Below are positions 30,942 to 42,594 of a stretch of 64,000 nt of DNA, piece after piece (the first letter of the stretch is position 1; each line of letters starts with the position of its first letter). The position numbers were made by a program, and so were the translations under genes. Below the pieces are notes generated by a model, which did no database searches, had not been told where the DNA came from, and was given only the letters and a program-made list of their open reading frames with translations. Source of the stretch: Diploptera punctata. Lineage: Eukaryota > Arthropoda > Insecta > Blattodea > Blaberidae. The stretch is taken from positions 1,905,001 through 1,969,000 of the forward strand of contig JASPKZ010003844.1 of the NCBI GenBank assembly GCA_030220185.1. The letters run 5' to 3'.

Positions 30942-32168
30942 TGATGACATTCTAGGAGATCATCAATGTGCATTTAGAAGAAACAGGTCTACAACAGATC
31001 AGATTTTTAGTATAAGACAGATTTTAGAAAAGAAATGGGAATATAATGGTACTGTACATCAACTATATGTAGACTTCAAAAAAAGCATATGGTTCAATTA
31101 ACAGGGAGAAGTTATGTAGTATCCTGCTGGAGTTCGGAATTCCTAAAAAGTTAGTTAGACATACGAATGTGTCTAAATGGCTCAAAGAGCATGGTGCGTA
31201 TAGGCAAACAGTTTTCAGACACTTTTGAAATCCAGAATGGGTTGAAGCAAGGAGATGCACTATCTCCTCTACTATTTAATTTTGTACTAAAGCATGCCAT
31301 TAAAACTTTAGAGAATGAGGAAGGCTTACAACTGAATGGTATTAATAAGCTGTTGTTTATGCTGATGATGTAGTACTACTGGCTGATAGCGAGGAGATAC
31401 TAAAGGCCAACACGCACACACTATTGAGTAACACTAAGAAATTAGGACTGTAAGTAAATATCAGTAAAACTAAATATATGGCCACGCGTAGAAATTCAGT
31501 ATATAATGGAAATGGACAGCTAATGACAAAGGAGGGAAATTTTGAGTAAGTGGCTGAATTCAAATACCTAGGAACAATAATCACAAATAGGAATGAGATG
31601 CACAAAGAAATTAAACATAGGCTCAATTCTGGAAATGCGTGCTATTATGTATTGCAGAGACTTTTGATGTCCCAACTCCTTTCAAAAAACGTTAAACTGA
31701 AAATATATAAAACTATTATTCTACCAGTTATATTATATGGGTGCGAAACATGAACTCTTACTTTAAGGGAGGAAAGGAGATTACGAGCATTTGAGAATAA
31801 AGTTCTTAGGAAAAATTTTGGACCAAAGGGAGATGAACAGACAGGTGAATGGAGAAGACTACATGACAATGAACTACATGGTCTTTATAGGAAGCCAGAT
31901 ATAATGAGAAGAGTTAAGTCTCGTAGACTGCGATGGGCAGGACATGTTGCGCGTATGGGGAATGAAAGACGTGCATGGAAACTTCTTGTAGGAAAGCCAG
32001 AAGGAAAACGCCCAGTTGGTAGACCAAGAATGAGGTGGGAGAACAACATTAACTATGATTTGAGGGAAGTAGATTATACAGGGAATGATTGGAAAGCATT
32101 AGCTCAGGATAGGGAAGTATGGAGAGCTTATGTCCGCGCGGCCATGAACCTATGTGTTCGATAGTGTC
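30937..32168 (+). mobile_element. LINE-A, best plus-strand copy, 5'-truncated
   Basis: It starts within the RT domain directly at an ATT run, covers RT, connection and C-terminus, and ends GCCATGAACCTATGTGTTCGATAGTGTCAGTGAGTAAGT followed by a new ATT run. Frame breaks are few, so it can serve as the reference copy for this family in the window. Confidence 0.82.
30940..32164 (+). pseudogene. LINE-A polyprotein C-terminal half (RT and tail)
   Basis: Order: DHQCAFRRNRSTTDQIFSIRQ, VDFKK (box A region, frame break at 31080), MVRIGKQFSDTFEIQNGLKQGDA and SPLLFNF (box B), then an ADDV reading at about 31363-31374 just past a frame break. After that comes KYLGTIITNRNEMHKEIKHR, LYGCET with a stop in place of the next Trp, and finally 31904-32164: RLRWAGHVARMGNERRAWK, LLVGKPEGKRPVGRPRMRW, ENNINYDLREVDYTGNDW and VRAAMNLCVR. 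The RT would copy the element at its insertion site. The clade is tentatively RTE-like, based on the C-terminal motif pattern. Confidence 0.8.
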
Positions 32169-32174
32169 AGTGAG

Positions 32175-32597
<423 letters not shown>

Positions 32598-32605
32598 GCC
32601 GATGA

Positions 32606-32622
32606 TCTATTATTATTATTAC

Positions 32623-32674
<52 letters not shown>

Positions 32675-32676
32675 TT
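32606..32676. repeat. (ATT)n microsatellite
   Basis: ATT run between LINE-H (plus) and the next LINE fragment (minus). Confidence 0.9.
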
Positions 32677-32689
32677 ATTATTCCGGCTT

Positions 32690-33085
32690 TTACAATGAAT
32701 ATACATTTTTCCCGTACCCATGTTCACACTTAACTACAAATTTGTTTCAACACATTCTTCCATTCCTGTCTGTTCATCAATATATCTTCTTCCATTTCCC
32801 ATTCCCTCTTAGCTTCATTGGTTTCCTGAACCCACGTAATAGTTGGTCTACCCTTCTTTTTCCTTCCCTGTGGTTCCCAATCCATGATTATCTTAGGTAG
32901 TGTTCCTTCTTCCATTCTTCTAATGTGTCCGTACCAATTTAAATGTTTCTTCTTTATAAAATCTAATATTGAATATTGTACCTGCATTTTTTCTTTTATA
33001 TATGAATTTCTGATTTTATCCTTCCTGGATATTCTTGCAGCACCTCTCCAGTAGTCCATTTCAGTGGCGAGCAATTTTTTTTTTC
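32690..33085 (-). mobile_element. LINE-H-type C-terminal fragment
   Basis: On the minus strand an open frame (32730-33074) reads EMDYWRGAARISRKDKIRNS, then LNWYGHIRRMEEGTLPKI, DWEPQGRKKKGRPTITW, and ends QEWKNVLKQICS. This is the end of the polyprotein with a short 3' UTR toward 32690. The frame is unbroken over 114 codons but lacks RT, and it ends against an A-rich stretch near 33080. Confidence 0.78.
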
Positions 33086-33089
33086 ATTT

Positions 33090-33850
33090 GTGCATTTAAA
33101 GCCCATTATTACCTTATTAATGCCATTACTATTACAATATAATAAAGCATTATTTTATAATCCTATATACGAAGTTTTTGTTTTATGATTCCTTGAAATT
33201 GTCCTCTTACCATACATTCGGTAATGTAAATTACTTTCCGCTAGCACCATTTCCACATTCTTTCTCTCTCTACCATTCTCTCAAATATGCATAGTTTACA
33301 ACACTGAACAGCAAGAAGTACATTTTATGGTCATAATGAAAGCCATATGAACTCTTTATTTCCTCTTGAACTTGAAGTATGACGTAAATCCATACTGAAT
33401 AATGTTTTTGTATGTTGACAAATATCGTGTTTAATTTAAATGTTGCTGGTTATAGCATGAATATCCATTACAAAATCTAATCTAATGTTATCTATGAATT
33501 ATTCAAAAGGTCCAAACTGCTCATTGAATAAAATTCTATTACACTGTTAAAATTATTGTACATTATGAAACAACACGACTGAGCTGATCTCTGATCTGAA
33601 CATCCACAGTAAAACATAAATTGAATTAAGAGACGAAACGACTGCCCCATATTACTCGTATAGCTTCAACTACATACACTACATCGTCTTCAACGATTTA
33701 TTATCTGTGAGTGGAATGTTATTCTTTTCAAACAATAAAAATAAATCTGACAACTACTACTGTCTACAAATTTAATTTTCTTTCTTATCCAGCGAAATTA
33801 AATTGATAGATACACAATCCATTAATGATATTAAAGTGTTTTAATACAAT
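33090..33850. other. Unannotated AT-rich stretch
   Basis: No recognised feature. Confidence 0.4.
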
Positions 33851-33854
33851 CCTG

Positions 33855-34092
33855 TATTACAGGCTGGAAGATCGAAGGTTCAAGTCCCTTGGCGTCAGGA
33901 TTACAAACTGCCCTAAATCTCTTGGGGGCACCATGGCCCTGAGGTCAACATCTTCTAAGAGTAAAATCGGCCGTCACACAGGGCTCACAACCCTCTGACA
34001 TGTGCTGACTGTCTAGAAAGGTACAATCCTTAAATCTCCTACTACCCCAAAGGCTTCCTAAGGAATGTAGTGTGATAATTTTATCTTTACCG
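33855..34092 (+). mobile_element. SINE-D copy, old
   Basis: It contains TACAGGCTGGAAGATCGAAGG with the B box GGTTCAAGTCC, then GGGGGCACCATGGCCCTGAGG, CGGCCGTCACACAGGGCTCAC and CTCCTACTACCCCAAAGG. Each block matches the younger copies with many substitutions. The first part of the tRNA-like head is eroded. Confidence 0.75.
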
Positions 34093-34094
34093 TA

Positions 34095-34361
34095 CGTTTT
34101 AAAATAACCTGAAACCTCAAATGAGACGCATCTGAGGAAAATTTATCGGCTCTTTCACGCTCAAATTAGTGAGACACCAATGATCTGAACTATAAGTCAT
34201 GTAGAGTGTCGTTAAATAAAAATACTACCAACCTTGAAAACATTACATTATTTTACCGTATTCCATGCAAGGTAAAATAAATATAAACATTGTAATTGTT
34301 AGAAATGTATGGCTGTGCCTGAGAAACAACTCGCAACATCTTCGACTAAACAGTTAGAAAC
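34095..34361. other. Unannotated stretch
   Basis: Nothing recognised. Confidence 0.35.
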
Positions 34362-34362
34362 T

Positions 34363-35041
34363 ATAGCCCAGCCACTAGATCCCGGCTCTGACGTTTTCAC
34401 GGCAGTGTTGCCGATATGGGTATTCAGTGGGAGGGGCCGCTTTATATATGCGTTTAGCAGAAATAAACTGACATCTCAGCAATTTGTCTACCGCTGTGGT
34501 CTCGAGGTAGCGTGCTGCCTTGTCACGCAGCGGGCCCGGGTTCGATCCCCGGTTCGGACAGTTTTTCTGGATGAGGTTTTTATCGGGGCTTTTCCTCACC
34601 TGTAAGACAAATGTCAGGAAAACTTTAAGGACCAAACGGTCCCCGAAATCATATGGCCATCCAAATCATCACCATTCAAATTAATCTTAGATTAAGCTTG
34701 GGATTAGGGACTCTCCTGGAGTACCATTATCATCATCACCCATCATATCATCGGGCCAATGTAACCCCGCCTTCCAGGCGCCCCAACCTCAGAAGTAGGT
34801 TACAAGTACGCCATGTCTGGGGGGAACACCAGGAATGTCGAAAGATAACCTGGGGTATTTGAAAAAATCTCAGCAATTTCAATCCTTACTAGCGCACTAT
34901 AGCAGCGTCAAGAGAGTAATTGGTTGTGGCAGACGTTCACTCATACATAAACTATTTCCTTATTGGCAGTAGAGGCGAGTTTCTCTCTTTATCCCTCATA
35001 CAACCTAAACGTCAGAGCCGGGGATCCAGTGGCTGGACTTT
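34363..35041. mobile_element. MITE with ~30-bp inverted ends, split by a SINE
   Basis: The left end (34363-34394, with CAGCCACTAGATCCCGGCTC and TGACG) is the inverse of the right end (35010-35041, with CGTCAGAGCCGGGGATCCAG and TGGCTGG). Removing the inserted SINE (34486-34866) and one duplication copy leaves a unit of about 285 bp without coding capacity. The superfamily is not identified. Confidence 0.65.
34486..34866 (+). mobile_element. Chimeric SINE: SINE-A head, different tail
   Basis: Flanked by a 13-bp repeat ATCTCAGCAATTT (34473-34485 and 34867-34879). The first half is standard SINE-A (CCGCTGTGGTCTCGAGGTAG, GGGTTCGATCCCCGGTT, CTCACCTGTAAGACAAATGTC, AAACGGTCCCCGAAATCATA). After GGCCATCCAAATCATC it switches to an unrelated 3' part with CCCCGCCTTCCAGGCGCC and TGTCTGGGGGGAACACC, ending GGGGTATTTGAAAAA. 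Because the duplication encloses both parts, it inserted as one unit, so the tail belongs to this SINE subfamily. Confidence 0.85.
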
Positions 35042-35044
35042 ACA

Positions 35045-35974
35045 ACATCCATTCTTGATACAAAAATATAATTAAATAATAATTATGCTGCTAGATAATA
35101 TTAATATTTAACAACGCTTTATAATAGCTCGAGTCATTAGCGTCGAATTCAAACATGGGAGTTTGAGAGTCGACAAATTTTGCTCCCAATCCGCCTACCT
35201 CAGGCTTGAGGATATTTTATGCAAAGAAATCTGTCACATGTAGGAAGAAAGCTTTTGGCCATATCTTTGTTATAATGCTTGATACAGTTTCAGGAATCCG
35301 CGTTCGATTGCCGCCTACATTGTAGACTATTTTATTTGTGCTTGGAGACTGGAACGGAGTGCACTCAACTTCATGAGGACAGCTAATTAGCCATTTCAAA
35401 TGAGGCGTGGCGATATTCAATAACACGTAAATATAATTGAATCACCCAATATGAAAAGACACCGACGACAAAATTTTCTGTTTTTGCTCTAAATTATAGT
35501 CGAAGTAAGCCTAGCAACACACCAACTTCTCGTCGGAAACAGCCAAATTCTAAATGCAACTTCGTTAAATTACACATAGAAAACCTACCCAACTCGGTGA
35601 ACATTAGATAAAAAAAACTTATCCTGTAAAAATTATTTTCCTGGAAGTAGGGCCTTTTCCTAATGGAACATTCAATTGTAATAAGTGGTATTAAAAAACA
35701 AAGTATTTTAAAATGAATATTATTGATTGCGAAAACTTAATGTTGATGGATTTCAACCTCTTTGACATATTGGAATATCCAATCTGAATCCTTTGCGACC
35801 TTCAAGAAAAGATAAATAAGGAATATCTCCAATGTACCCTATTTCTAAAAGCATCAAATATCATATCAAGTGTACCCAACCCTAATATATTGACACTGTG
35901 ACACGAGAAGTGTGATATCTCAATTAATTAAACTTTGTTCTTCTTCATTTCCTGATTACAAGTTTTATTTAATC
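35045..35974. other. Unannotated stretch
   Basis: No family recognised. A GTTCGATTGCC box near 35305 is isolated and not convincing as a tRNA-like head. Confidence 0.4.
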
Positions 35975-36084
35975 AATTGAGTTGGTGTTTACTTCATGAA
36001 AATGCATATTTATTAATTCAATAAAAATAAAACTTAGTTTTATTTGATTTTCATATTTATTAAGATATAATTCAGTGACAGCTG

Positions 36085-36109
36085 TTTCGGTACACTGTAC
36101 CTTCTTCAG
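36085..36109 (-). ncRNA. Hammerhead-like motif, second Penelope family
   Basis: On the minus strand: CTGAAGA (36103-36109), one extra base, a 5-bp stem GGTAC/GTACC with loop AGT, then GAAA (36085-36088). The architecture, including the single extra base, is the same as in the 18.7-kb motif. Activity is unproven. Confidence 0.45.
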
Positions 36110-36191
36110 ACATGTTAAATTATGAATTGTGTTATTATAGTACATATCAACTGATCTAAGCAATAATACAACAATAATTTATTTATTTATT

Positions 36192-36411
36192 TTAATTTAA
36201 TAAAGGCGATTCATTCAAATCCAGTTGAAAATTTAACAATTTGTTACTACTTTTCAATCTATTTATTTCTACAGCCTCCAAAACGTCCAACTTCTTACCC
36301 TTATCACAAACATGTAAAATTTCAAAATTTGGATCGAAACAATGGTTAAATTGGAATAGGTGGTTAGCATATTTAGAATATTCTAAATTTCTGTTATATA
36401 CACTGTGTTCT

Positions 36412-36412
<1 letters not shown>
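36192..36412 (-). pseudogene. Penelope-type GIY-YIG domain C-terminus
   Basis: An open frame of 73 codons reads YKEHSVYNRNLEYSKYANHL, then HVCDKGKKLDVLEAVEI and LLNFQLDLNESPL, then a stop. SKYANHL corresponds to AVAEHW of the 16-19 kb element, and LDVLEAVEINRL to the REAIEIYKH stretch with the catalytic glutamate. The N-terminal GIY-YIG half is cut off. No internal stop. Confidence 0.65.

Positions 36413-36415
<3 letters not shown>

Positions 36416-36446
<31 letters not shown>
36416..36446. repeat. (TA)n microsatellite
   Basis: Separates the Penelope-type fragment from SINE-A. Confidence 0.85.
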
Positions 36447-36448
<2 letters not shown>

Positions 36449-36793
36449 ATCCATAGTATTTCTGCCCGAAGGCAGGTCCTTCACTGCAATCATAGCATTT
36501 TCATGCTATGCTTGCAGCTTTACTAGGGAATTGTGTAGGTGTGGTAGCTTCCCGTTGCTTTCCACACCGGTGAAGGATGATGATGATAATGATAATGGTA
36601 AGGATGATAATGATAAGGATGATGGCCATTGATTTCGGGGACCGTTTGGGCCTTAAGTTTTCCTGACATTTGTCTTACAGGTGAGGAAAAACCCCGATAA
36701 AAACCTCACCCAGAAAAACTGCTCCGACCGGGGATCGAACCCGGGCCCGCTGAGTGACAAGGCAGCACGCTACCTCGAGACCACAGCGGTGGA
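36447..36793 (-). mobile_element. SINE-A copy, full length
   Basis: All family blocks from tail (CCATCCATAGTATTTCTGCCC) to head (CTCGAGACCACAGCGGTGG). The B box GGGTTCGATCCCCGGTC is intact on the minus strand. TA runs on both sides. Confidence 0.9.
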
Positions 36794-36909
36794 CCTATAT
36801 ATATATATATATGGTATGATAAGAAAAATAAATGCCTGGACGGGATTTTGTTCTATTCTTCATAAATTACTTTATGTATAAGATATATATATCCATACTT
36901 CTCTCATTA

Positions 36910-36944
<35 letters not shown>

Positions 36945-36950
36945 ATACTA
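36910..36950. repeat. (AAAT)n microsatellite
   Basis: About ten units of AAAT. Confidence 0.9.
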
Positions 36951-37199
36951 ATTGAAGGATTGTACCATGGTAATTATTCAATTATCTGTATTACTTTGCT
37001 GGTAACAGCAACCAATTTGTTAGCCTTGGCTCTTCGGAAATACCTTGACATGGAGTTAATAGCAAATATATTAATATTTTGTTTACAGAAATCACTCCTT
37101 TCTGTACACAATACAAGTACACACGAACCAAAGTGGTGCGTAAATTGAAAATAGATCACATGAAAGTCTTCTATCCCCCCAGTGCGGAATACTCATAAC

Positions 37200-37695
37200 A
37201 AACTCACTGACCCTATCGTACCCGTAAGTTCATGGCCGCGCGGACATAAGCTCTCCATACATCCCTACCCGAGCTAATGTTTTCCAATCATTCCCTGTAT
37301 AATCTACTTCCCTCAATTCATAGTTAATGTTATTCTCCCACTTTATTCTTGGTCTACCAACTGGGAGTTTTCCCTCTGGTTTTCCTACAAGAAGCTTCCA
37401 TGTATGTCTTTCATTCCCAATTCCTGCCCATCGCAGTCTAGGAGTATTAACTGTTCTTATTACATCTGGCTTCTTATAAAGGTCATGTAGTTCACTGTTT
37501 AATAGTCTTCTCCATTCACCTGTCTGTCTTTGGTCCAAAAACTGTCCTAAGAACTTTATTCTCAAATATTCGTAATGTCCTTTCCTTCCTTAAAGTAAGA
37601 GTCCGTGTTTCGCATCCATATAATATAACTGGTAGAATAATATTTTTATATATTTTCAGTTTAACATTTTTGAAAGGTGTCAAGAGTCGTTCATA
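37200..37695 (-). mobile_element. LINE-A 3' end
   Basis: On the minus strand: KLKIYKNIILPVILYGCETR, TLTLRKERTLRIFENKVLRT, then RLLNSELHDLYKKPDVIRTV, RLRWAG with loss of HVARM, GNERHTWKLLVGKPEGKLPVG and the family end near 37205-37235. A small deletion between WAG and GNE removes the conserved HVARM block. Confidence 0.75.
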
Positions 37696-37699
37696 CAAT

Positions 37700-38612
37700 T
37701 CAAAATTTACGCGTCAACAAAACATCAATTTTTGACTATAGTACAAGTGACTTTAAGTGATTTTACTAAGCCTTTATCAATATCTCAATGTTCGTAAAAT
37801 ATTGACTTATAAGATTTTCATATCTGGGTTTTGATATGTAGTCCCTAAATTCTGCTAATAACAGTTTTGTAGGAAATCGCGCGGCACATTAACTTCAGCC
37901 TTCGCTGCTCATAAAAATTAAATAAATTTTATAACTTCTGCATTTACACTGGGAGAGACGGAGAGAGGTAATATTTACTGAGATTGCACAGATATGTCCC
38001 AGAGCAATAATTTGCATTTTAATAAACTAAAAGCACAGGCATACGAGCAATAATAAAGACAGATGGCTGTAATATTTTCCAGTAGTCGAGTAAAACACAT
38101 TTATGGGGTAACTATAGACATGGCATGTATGTGATGGAGAGATGACCAACAGCATACTGAGACTTACGAAGGTAATAATTAATTTTACAGTGTTGGTGCT
38201 TTAGTGAGAAAAAAGAAGATTTGAATTATCACGAGTTTTCCTCAACATTCTTCTCATTCAGAGTTTTAAATTCACCAAACATTCTCATCCTGCATCATTA
38301 TAACTGAATTCATTAAATATGACTTCTGTTCTGTTAAATTCCAATATTGAAAGCGGCCATTCCATGCATAAAAAATCAACCCGTTGGGGTCGTTTAACCT
38401 TTTTCCTTTCACCACTCTTATCCTTCAGCAATATAGGATTCATATTACATTTTAACATATTAATATTCAAACTAAATAAAATTTTTTAAATATATTTTTG
38501 ACAGATCCTTCTCAGTCAGCGATAGAGCCAATTTTTTTTTACTATGATTCGTTTTAGCATTATAGAACAGTTTGCAATGACTGCAATTATGGTATTCCGT
38601 TTTAAGTGGCGT
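37700..38612. other. Unannotated stretch
   Basis: No recognised feature. Confidence 0.4.
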
Positions 38613-38624
38613 TATTCTTATAGC

Positions 38625-38861
38625 GGGGCTTTTCCTCATCTGTAAGACAAATGTCAGGAAACCTTTAAGGCCCAAACGGTCCCCGAAATCATATGGCGAT
38701 CATCATCATCATTCCTATCATTATCATCATCATCATCATCCTTCGCCGGTGTGGAAAGCAACGGGAAGCTACCACACCTACAAAAATCTGCAAGCATAGC
38801 ATGAAAATGCCATGATTGCAGTGAAGGACCTGCCTTCGGGCAGAATTATTATGGATGATGG
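38625..38861 (+). mobile_element. SINE-A, 5'-truncated, 11-bp duplication
   Basis: Flanked by ATTCTTATAGC (38614-38624 and 38862-38872). It starts in the body at GGGGCTTTTCCTCATC and runs to the tail TTATTATGGATGATGG. The tRNA head is missing, as expected from incomplete reverse transcription. Confidence 0.88.
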
Positions 38862-38892
38862 ATTCTTATAGCATTATGAATGTTCTCATATA

Positions 38893-39836
38893 CAGTAAAT
38901 CTTGCTCAAAGCGGAATCGCATGGGACCAATTTTTTTCCACATTACACAATACTCCGCATTATAAAAAACTAAAACTTATTTGGTAATCTTAGATTATAA
39001 AGTACCGTATACGTCTTTTTACGTACTTTTGACTAATTGTATTTTCGCTGCCTTTGAAAAGTGAAGTATACTATGAATGAGCGACTTCGAGGTTAACCCG
39101 CGAAAAAACAGTCCCGTTTCGTCAGCGTTAAAAATGTCTCTTAGGCGCGTATCCTTAATTTAAAGTATGCAGTTTCGGTTTGCGCTCACTAACTACACTT
39201 TCATCCACATCCTTTGGTTCCCCGCAAATTTCATTCCACACCATAATAAGTCTAACCAACTAGAAGATGTCTTGGAATCGTTATTCCCTAGGGATTTAGC
39301 AACAGCTACAACTTGACTTTGGAGCATCGGTTCGGAAATTTGTAGATTTATGTTCAATCACTTTCACTTTTTCGTTTAATGACAATGATACATACTTTTT
39401 TATTCCGTAAATTCAGAACACTGCCTATGAAAGATCGGTCTCAATACTTAAACTAATTTAAGATTTTACACTGCAATGGTTATTTGTAAGATACGTATCT
39501 GTGTTTCGCATAACGGGTGTACAGTGAGATCGAAATAAAATTTCAGGTAGGCCTATAGGTAGAATGTCTTACTTCACCCGGCAGCAGGAATCATTCCTTA
39601 TTGTTTTTTTTGCCTAACGGGAATTTAATGAAGTGGAAACAAATTTATTTATCTGTCTTTCCTCTTTATAAAATGTTTTTTTTGTAGAAATATCCTTCCG
39701 TTTCCCCGTTGGACAGATTCCGTTTAAGCAAAATAAATACACGTAAAATTACTATTATTTCGCCGGGACCAATACATTTGTTCACATTTTACAGATTTCC
39801 GCATTATCCACGTTCCGGATTAAACAAGTTTTACTG
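38893..39836 (-). mobile_element. pogo/Tigger-type element, copy 2
   Basis: Ends CAGTAAATCTTG and CAAGTTTTACTG; TA precedes the left end and CA follows the right end. On the minus strand it is collinear with copy 1 (20729-21688), including the ATGAAGTGGAAACAAATTTATT-type block and the remnant of the IFNADETGLF box around 39110-39135. Both copies share the same large internal loss, so they belong to one non-autonomous family. Confidence 0.75.
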
Positions 39837-40271
39837 CATCTTGTTATTACGAGTACCAGGTACTGCAAACTGCCAAATTGTATGGTAACTATTAAATGTT
39901 TTAGTGTACTTAGTATTCTAACGTACTATATTTGTATTTCTGTGCATCTCTTTAATTTGTAATTATACAATACATATTGGTGCTACAGTAGTTAAATAAA
40001 AGACAAGTTTTTCTGAATAAATATAATATTAGTAATACGACAAATCGTTGAGGAATGTGAAAGTATATTAAAAGAGATTGGATTAGTTTTTATAGATTTA
40101 GAAAAAGCATATGACAGTGTACCAAGAGCAAAATTATGAGAAGCATTACGTATAGCAAGAAATAAATAAGGACAACAAATGTCAAATTAAAATGGGGTCT
40201 CATTTATCAAAACCTTTTGGAACCAGTAAAGGATTGTTATAAGGATACCCGATGCCACCAACACTGTTTAT

Positions 40272-40276
<5 letters not shown>

Positions 40277-40328
<52 letters not shown>
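40277..40328. repeat. (TA)n microsatellite
   Basis: About 50 bp of alternating TA inside the split LINE. Confidence 0.9.
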
Positions 40329-40330
<2 letters not shown>

Positions 40331-40356
40331 AAAAAATTGTATGTTTGTCTTGGAAT

Positions 40357-40431
40357 TCTTGGGTAGCTCAGTTGGTTAGAGCGCTAAAGGTACAGACTTT
40401 AGAGACTCGAGTTCAAATCCCGACTCAAGCA
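40357..40431 (+). repeat. tRNA-like sequence, copy 1
   Basis: Cloverleaf-like: D arm GCTC..GAGC with AGTTGGTTA loop, anticodon stem TAAAG/CTTTA with 7-base loop GTACAGA, T-arm-like GAGTTCAAATCC (B box), and acceptor pairing TTGGG/CTCAA. No 3' terminal context of a real gene; it repeats 300 bp downstream with its flanks. Probably the head of a SINE-like unit. Confidence 0.5.
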
Positions 40432-40656
40432 TTCATTTTTCTTTTCATATCATATTTGCCTTCATTACCAAATGTCAAAAATATATTTATAATATCTATA
40501 TATACAAGCGTTACTGCTATAAAGTAAATATTCTCTTTAATAATTTGCTTAACTGTTATGTTAGCCGCTAGATGGCAGTCGGAAGATCTTTCCGCTACCT
40601 CTTGTGTGAATTGAGAATACTACATGTATAAGAAAATTGTATGTTTGTCTTGGAAT

Positions 40657-40731
40657 TTTTGGGTAGCTCAGTTGGTTAGAGCGCTAAAGGTACAGACTTT
40701 AGAGACTCGAGTTCAAATTCCGACTCAAGCA
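40657..40731 (+). repeat. tRNA-like sequence, copy 2
   Basis: Nearly identical to copy 1 including 20-30 bp on either side (TTGTATGTTTGTCTTGGAATT and CATTCATTTTTCTTTTCATA). In the B-box region TTCAAATTCC replaces TTCAAATCCC. The intervening 170 bp contains CTAGATGGCAGT, also found in the element at 24930-25214. Confidence 0.5.
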
Positions 40732-41600
40732 TTCATTTTTCTTTTCATATCATATATATATACATAGACATTTGTTTAGTAGAATGGTCACGTAAGTGTG
40801 CAAAAATGGGACTAGAATTAACAGAAAGAAGATATCTACATCACTTACTTTTTGCCGACGATCAGATAATTATAACCTAGGATGGGTTTGAAAATCAACA
40901 AAATCAAAACAGAGCATTTACAAATGACCCAGATGAATTTTATATTGATGGGGTAAAGATAAATAAGAGCGACAGTTTCTGTTATTTGGGATCAATTATA
41001 GAGAAAGATGGAACATCAAATAAAGAAATAGCAAAAGGATTAATAATGGAAGAAAAATCATAGGAATGTTAAACTCTATACTATGGAATAAAAACATCAT
41101 TAACAGAACATAAGTAATTTATAAGTCCGTATTAGATAGTATAATGTCATATGGATCAGAAGTTTGGACAATAACACAAAAACATGTCAACAGAATAACT
41201 TCAGTTGAAATGGATTTTTGGAAAAGATCTGCCAAAAAATCTCGGCTGGAAAAAATTAGAAATACAGAAATTAGAAAATGGATGAATGCAGAACGAAGTA
41301 TAATGGATGAGATTGAACGCAGAAGGCTAATATGGCATGGTCACGTAAGAAGAATGCAGGATGGAAGACTACCAAAGGCCGTCTATGAATGGAAGATTGA
41401 AAGGAGTACAAAAGGAAGACCAAGAACAACCTGGAAGAATAACAATCAAAATTCAGTGAGTAAATTTGGTGTAACAGATGAAGACACAGAGGACAGATAA
41501 CGATGGAGAACTTTAACCCATTCGTTTCAAAAGAGGAGGTAGACTCCCGACAGTTAAATGGCCTTCAACTCAGAAGACGATGTACACTCGCTTAACTCTG

Positions 41601-41972
41601 CTGTTATATATGTTGTACATCCCTTGGCAGGGTAATCTTTTGTTAACATTTATGAATAGTAGAGAAAAGTGTTTTTGCATTCACCCTTATTGTGATCTCA
41701 ATTACCGTTATCATTTGTTTGTTTTGAATGACTGAAAAGAGACAATATAATTTACAGTAAGTTATATCCGGTTTCCGGGCAAATGTATTGAGCATTTAAA
41801 CCTGAAGCAAATGTGTTAATTAAGGGAAATTTGTGAATGTTTGTTGCAAACTGATAGTCTCTAAGTCCGTAGTCATTTATATATATTTTTTTTTTATTTA
41901 ATTCATGTGAATCACTAAGATTGGTTGGAGAAAACCCTCAATGATGATGGAAATTTTCGAAATATATATATA

Positions 41973-42011
<39 letters not shown>

Positions 42012-42594
42012 CCAATTAATTCAAAGCAATTATATTTGGGGGAAAAAAATCTCTAAATCTCAGGATCCATGTTAATATAGTTCGGTATATTATATAGACC
42101 TATATATGAGGAACTTTTTTGTGTCACTCTGTATAGTGGAGATAATGTTCACTGCATGTGGGTTTAATGATGATGTAAGTGATTTATTATATTACAGAGG
42201 AACAACAACAGGAGACTCATGTTGTGTTCATTGGAAACTCCAGCATGTCAGCAGGTGAGTAACATGGCTGAGTCAGTGCTACGTACTTGTTCATTTTACG
42301 ACATAACATTACAAGCGACAACAGAAGAGGTACGCAACCCAATATACCACATTTTAATATTTGTAAATTAAAATTACATTACAGGCTTCTTTATTTTATT
42401 CAATGTATGTACTTAAATGTTTATTCTATTAATACATCTTTAAAATATTTTTTATTTTACTTTTTTCCTTGATAAAGCAGGGATTTAGGAATAAAGACGA
42501 ATTCAATCCCGTCTCATTCCTACCAATATTCATTTTTTTAATTCTCCTTTGTTTTTTACTTAATTACAAAATTTAAATATAGTTTAAAAATCCC
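41601..42594. other. Unannotated, with an ATT run
   Basis: An ATT microsatellite of about 40 bp at 41969-42010. Nothing else recognised. Confidence 0.45.

Larger units (their letters stand above)
35975..36415 (-). mobile_element. Second Penelope-type element, 3' end
   Basis: The minus strand holds the end of a GIY-YIG coding region (36192-36412), a 3' UTR, a ribozyme-like motif (36085-36109) and an AT-rich end near 35975. This order is the same as in the Penelope element at 16-19 kb, but the sequence is quite different, so it is a separate family. A TA run and SINE-A replace everything upstream. Confidence 0.65.
40077..41500 (+). pseudogene. LINE-I polyprotein fragments
   Basis: The RT part has stops within 30 codons of box A and is split. 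After the insert, FADDQ is present at about 40855-40870 in place of the more usual YADD. The C-terminus 41144-41500 is open for 118 codons: MSYGSEVWTITQKHVNRI, MDFWKRSAKKSRLEKIRN, MDEIERRRLIWHGHVRRM, ending GVTDEDTEDR. It cannot give a complete protein. Confidence 0.75.
40040..41600 (+). mobile_element. LINE-I copy interrupted by TA repeats and tRNA-like sequences
   Basis: RT box A (LVFIDLEKAYDSVPRAKL) lies at about 40085-40135. The continuation is at 40780 onward with LLFADDQIIIT, SFCYLGSIIEKDGTSN, then SYGSEVWTITQKHVNR and the C-terminal RLIWHGHVRRMQDGRLPK and GRPRTTWK. The insert at 40270-40770 removed box B. It belongs with the FADDQ-type families (compare LINE-B). Confidence 0.75.

Noticed and set aside
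40357..40431. Possible functional tRNA gene
   Set aside because: It folds roughly as a cloverleaf with boxes A and B, but it is duplicated with its flanks, has a weak T stem and acceptor, and sits within transposon debris, so it was listed as a tRNA-like repeat.
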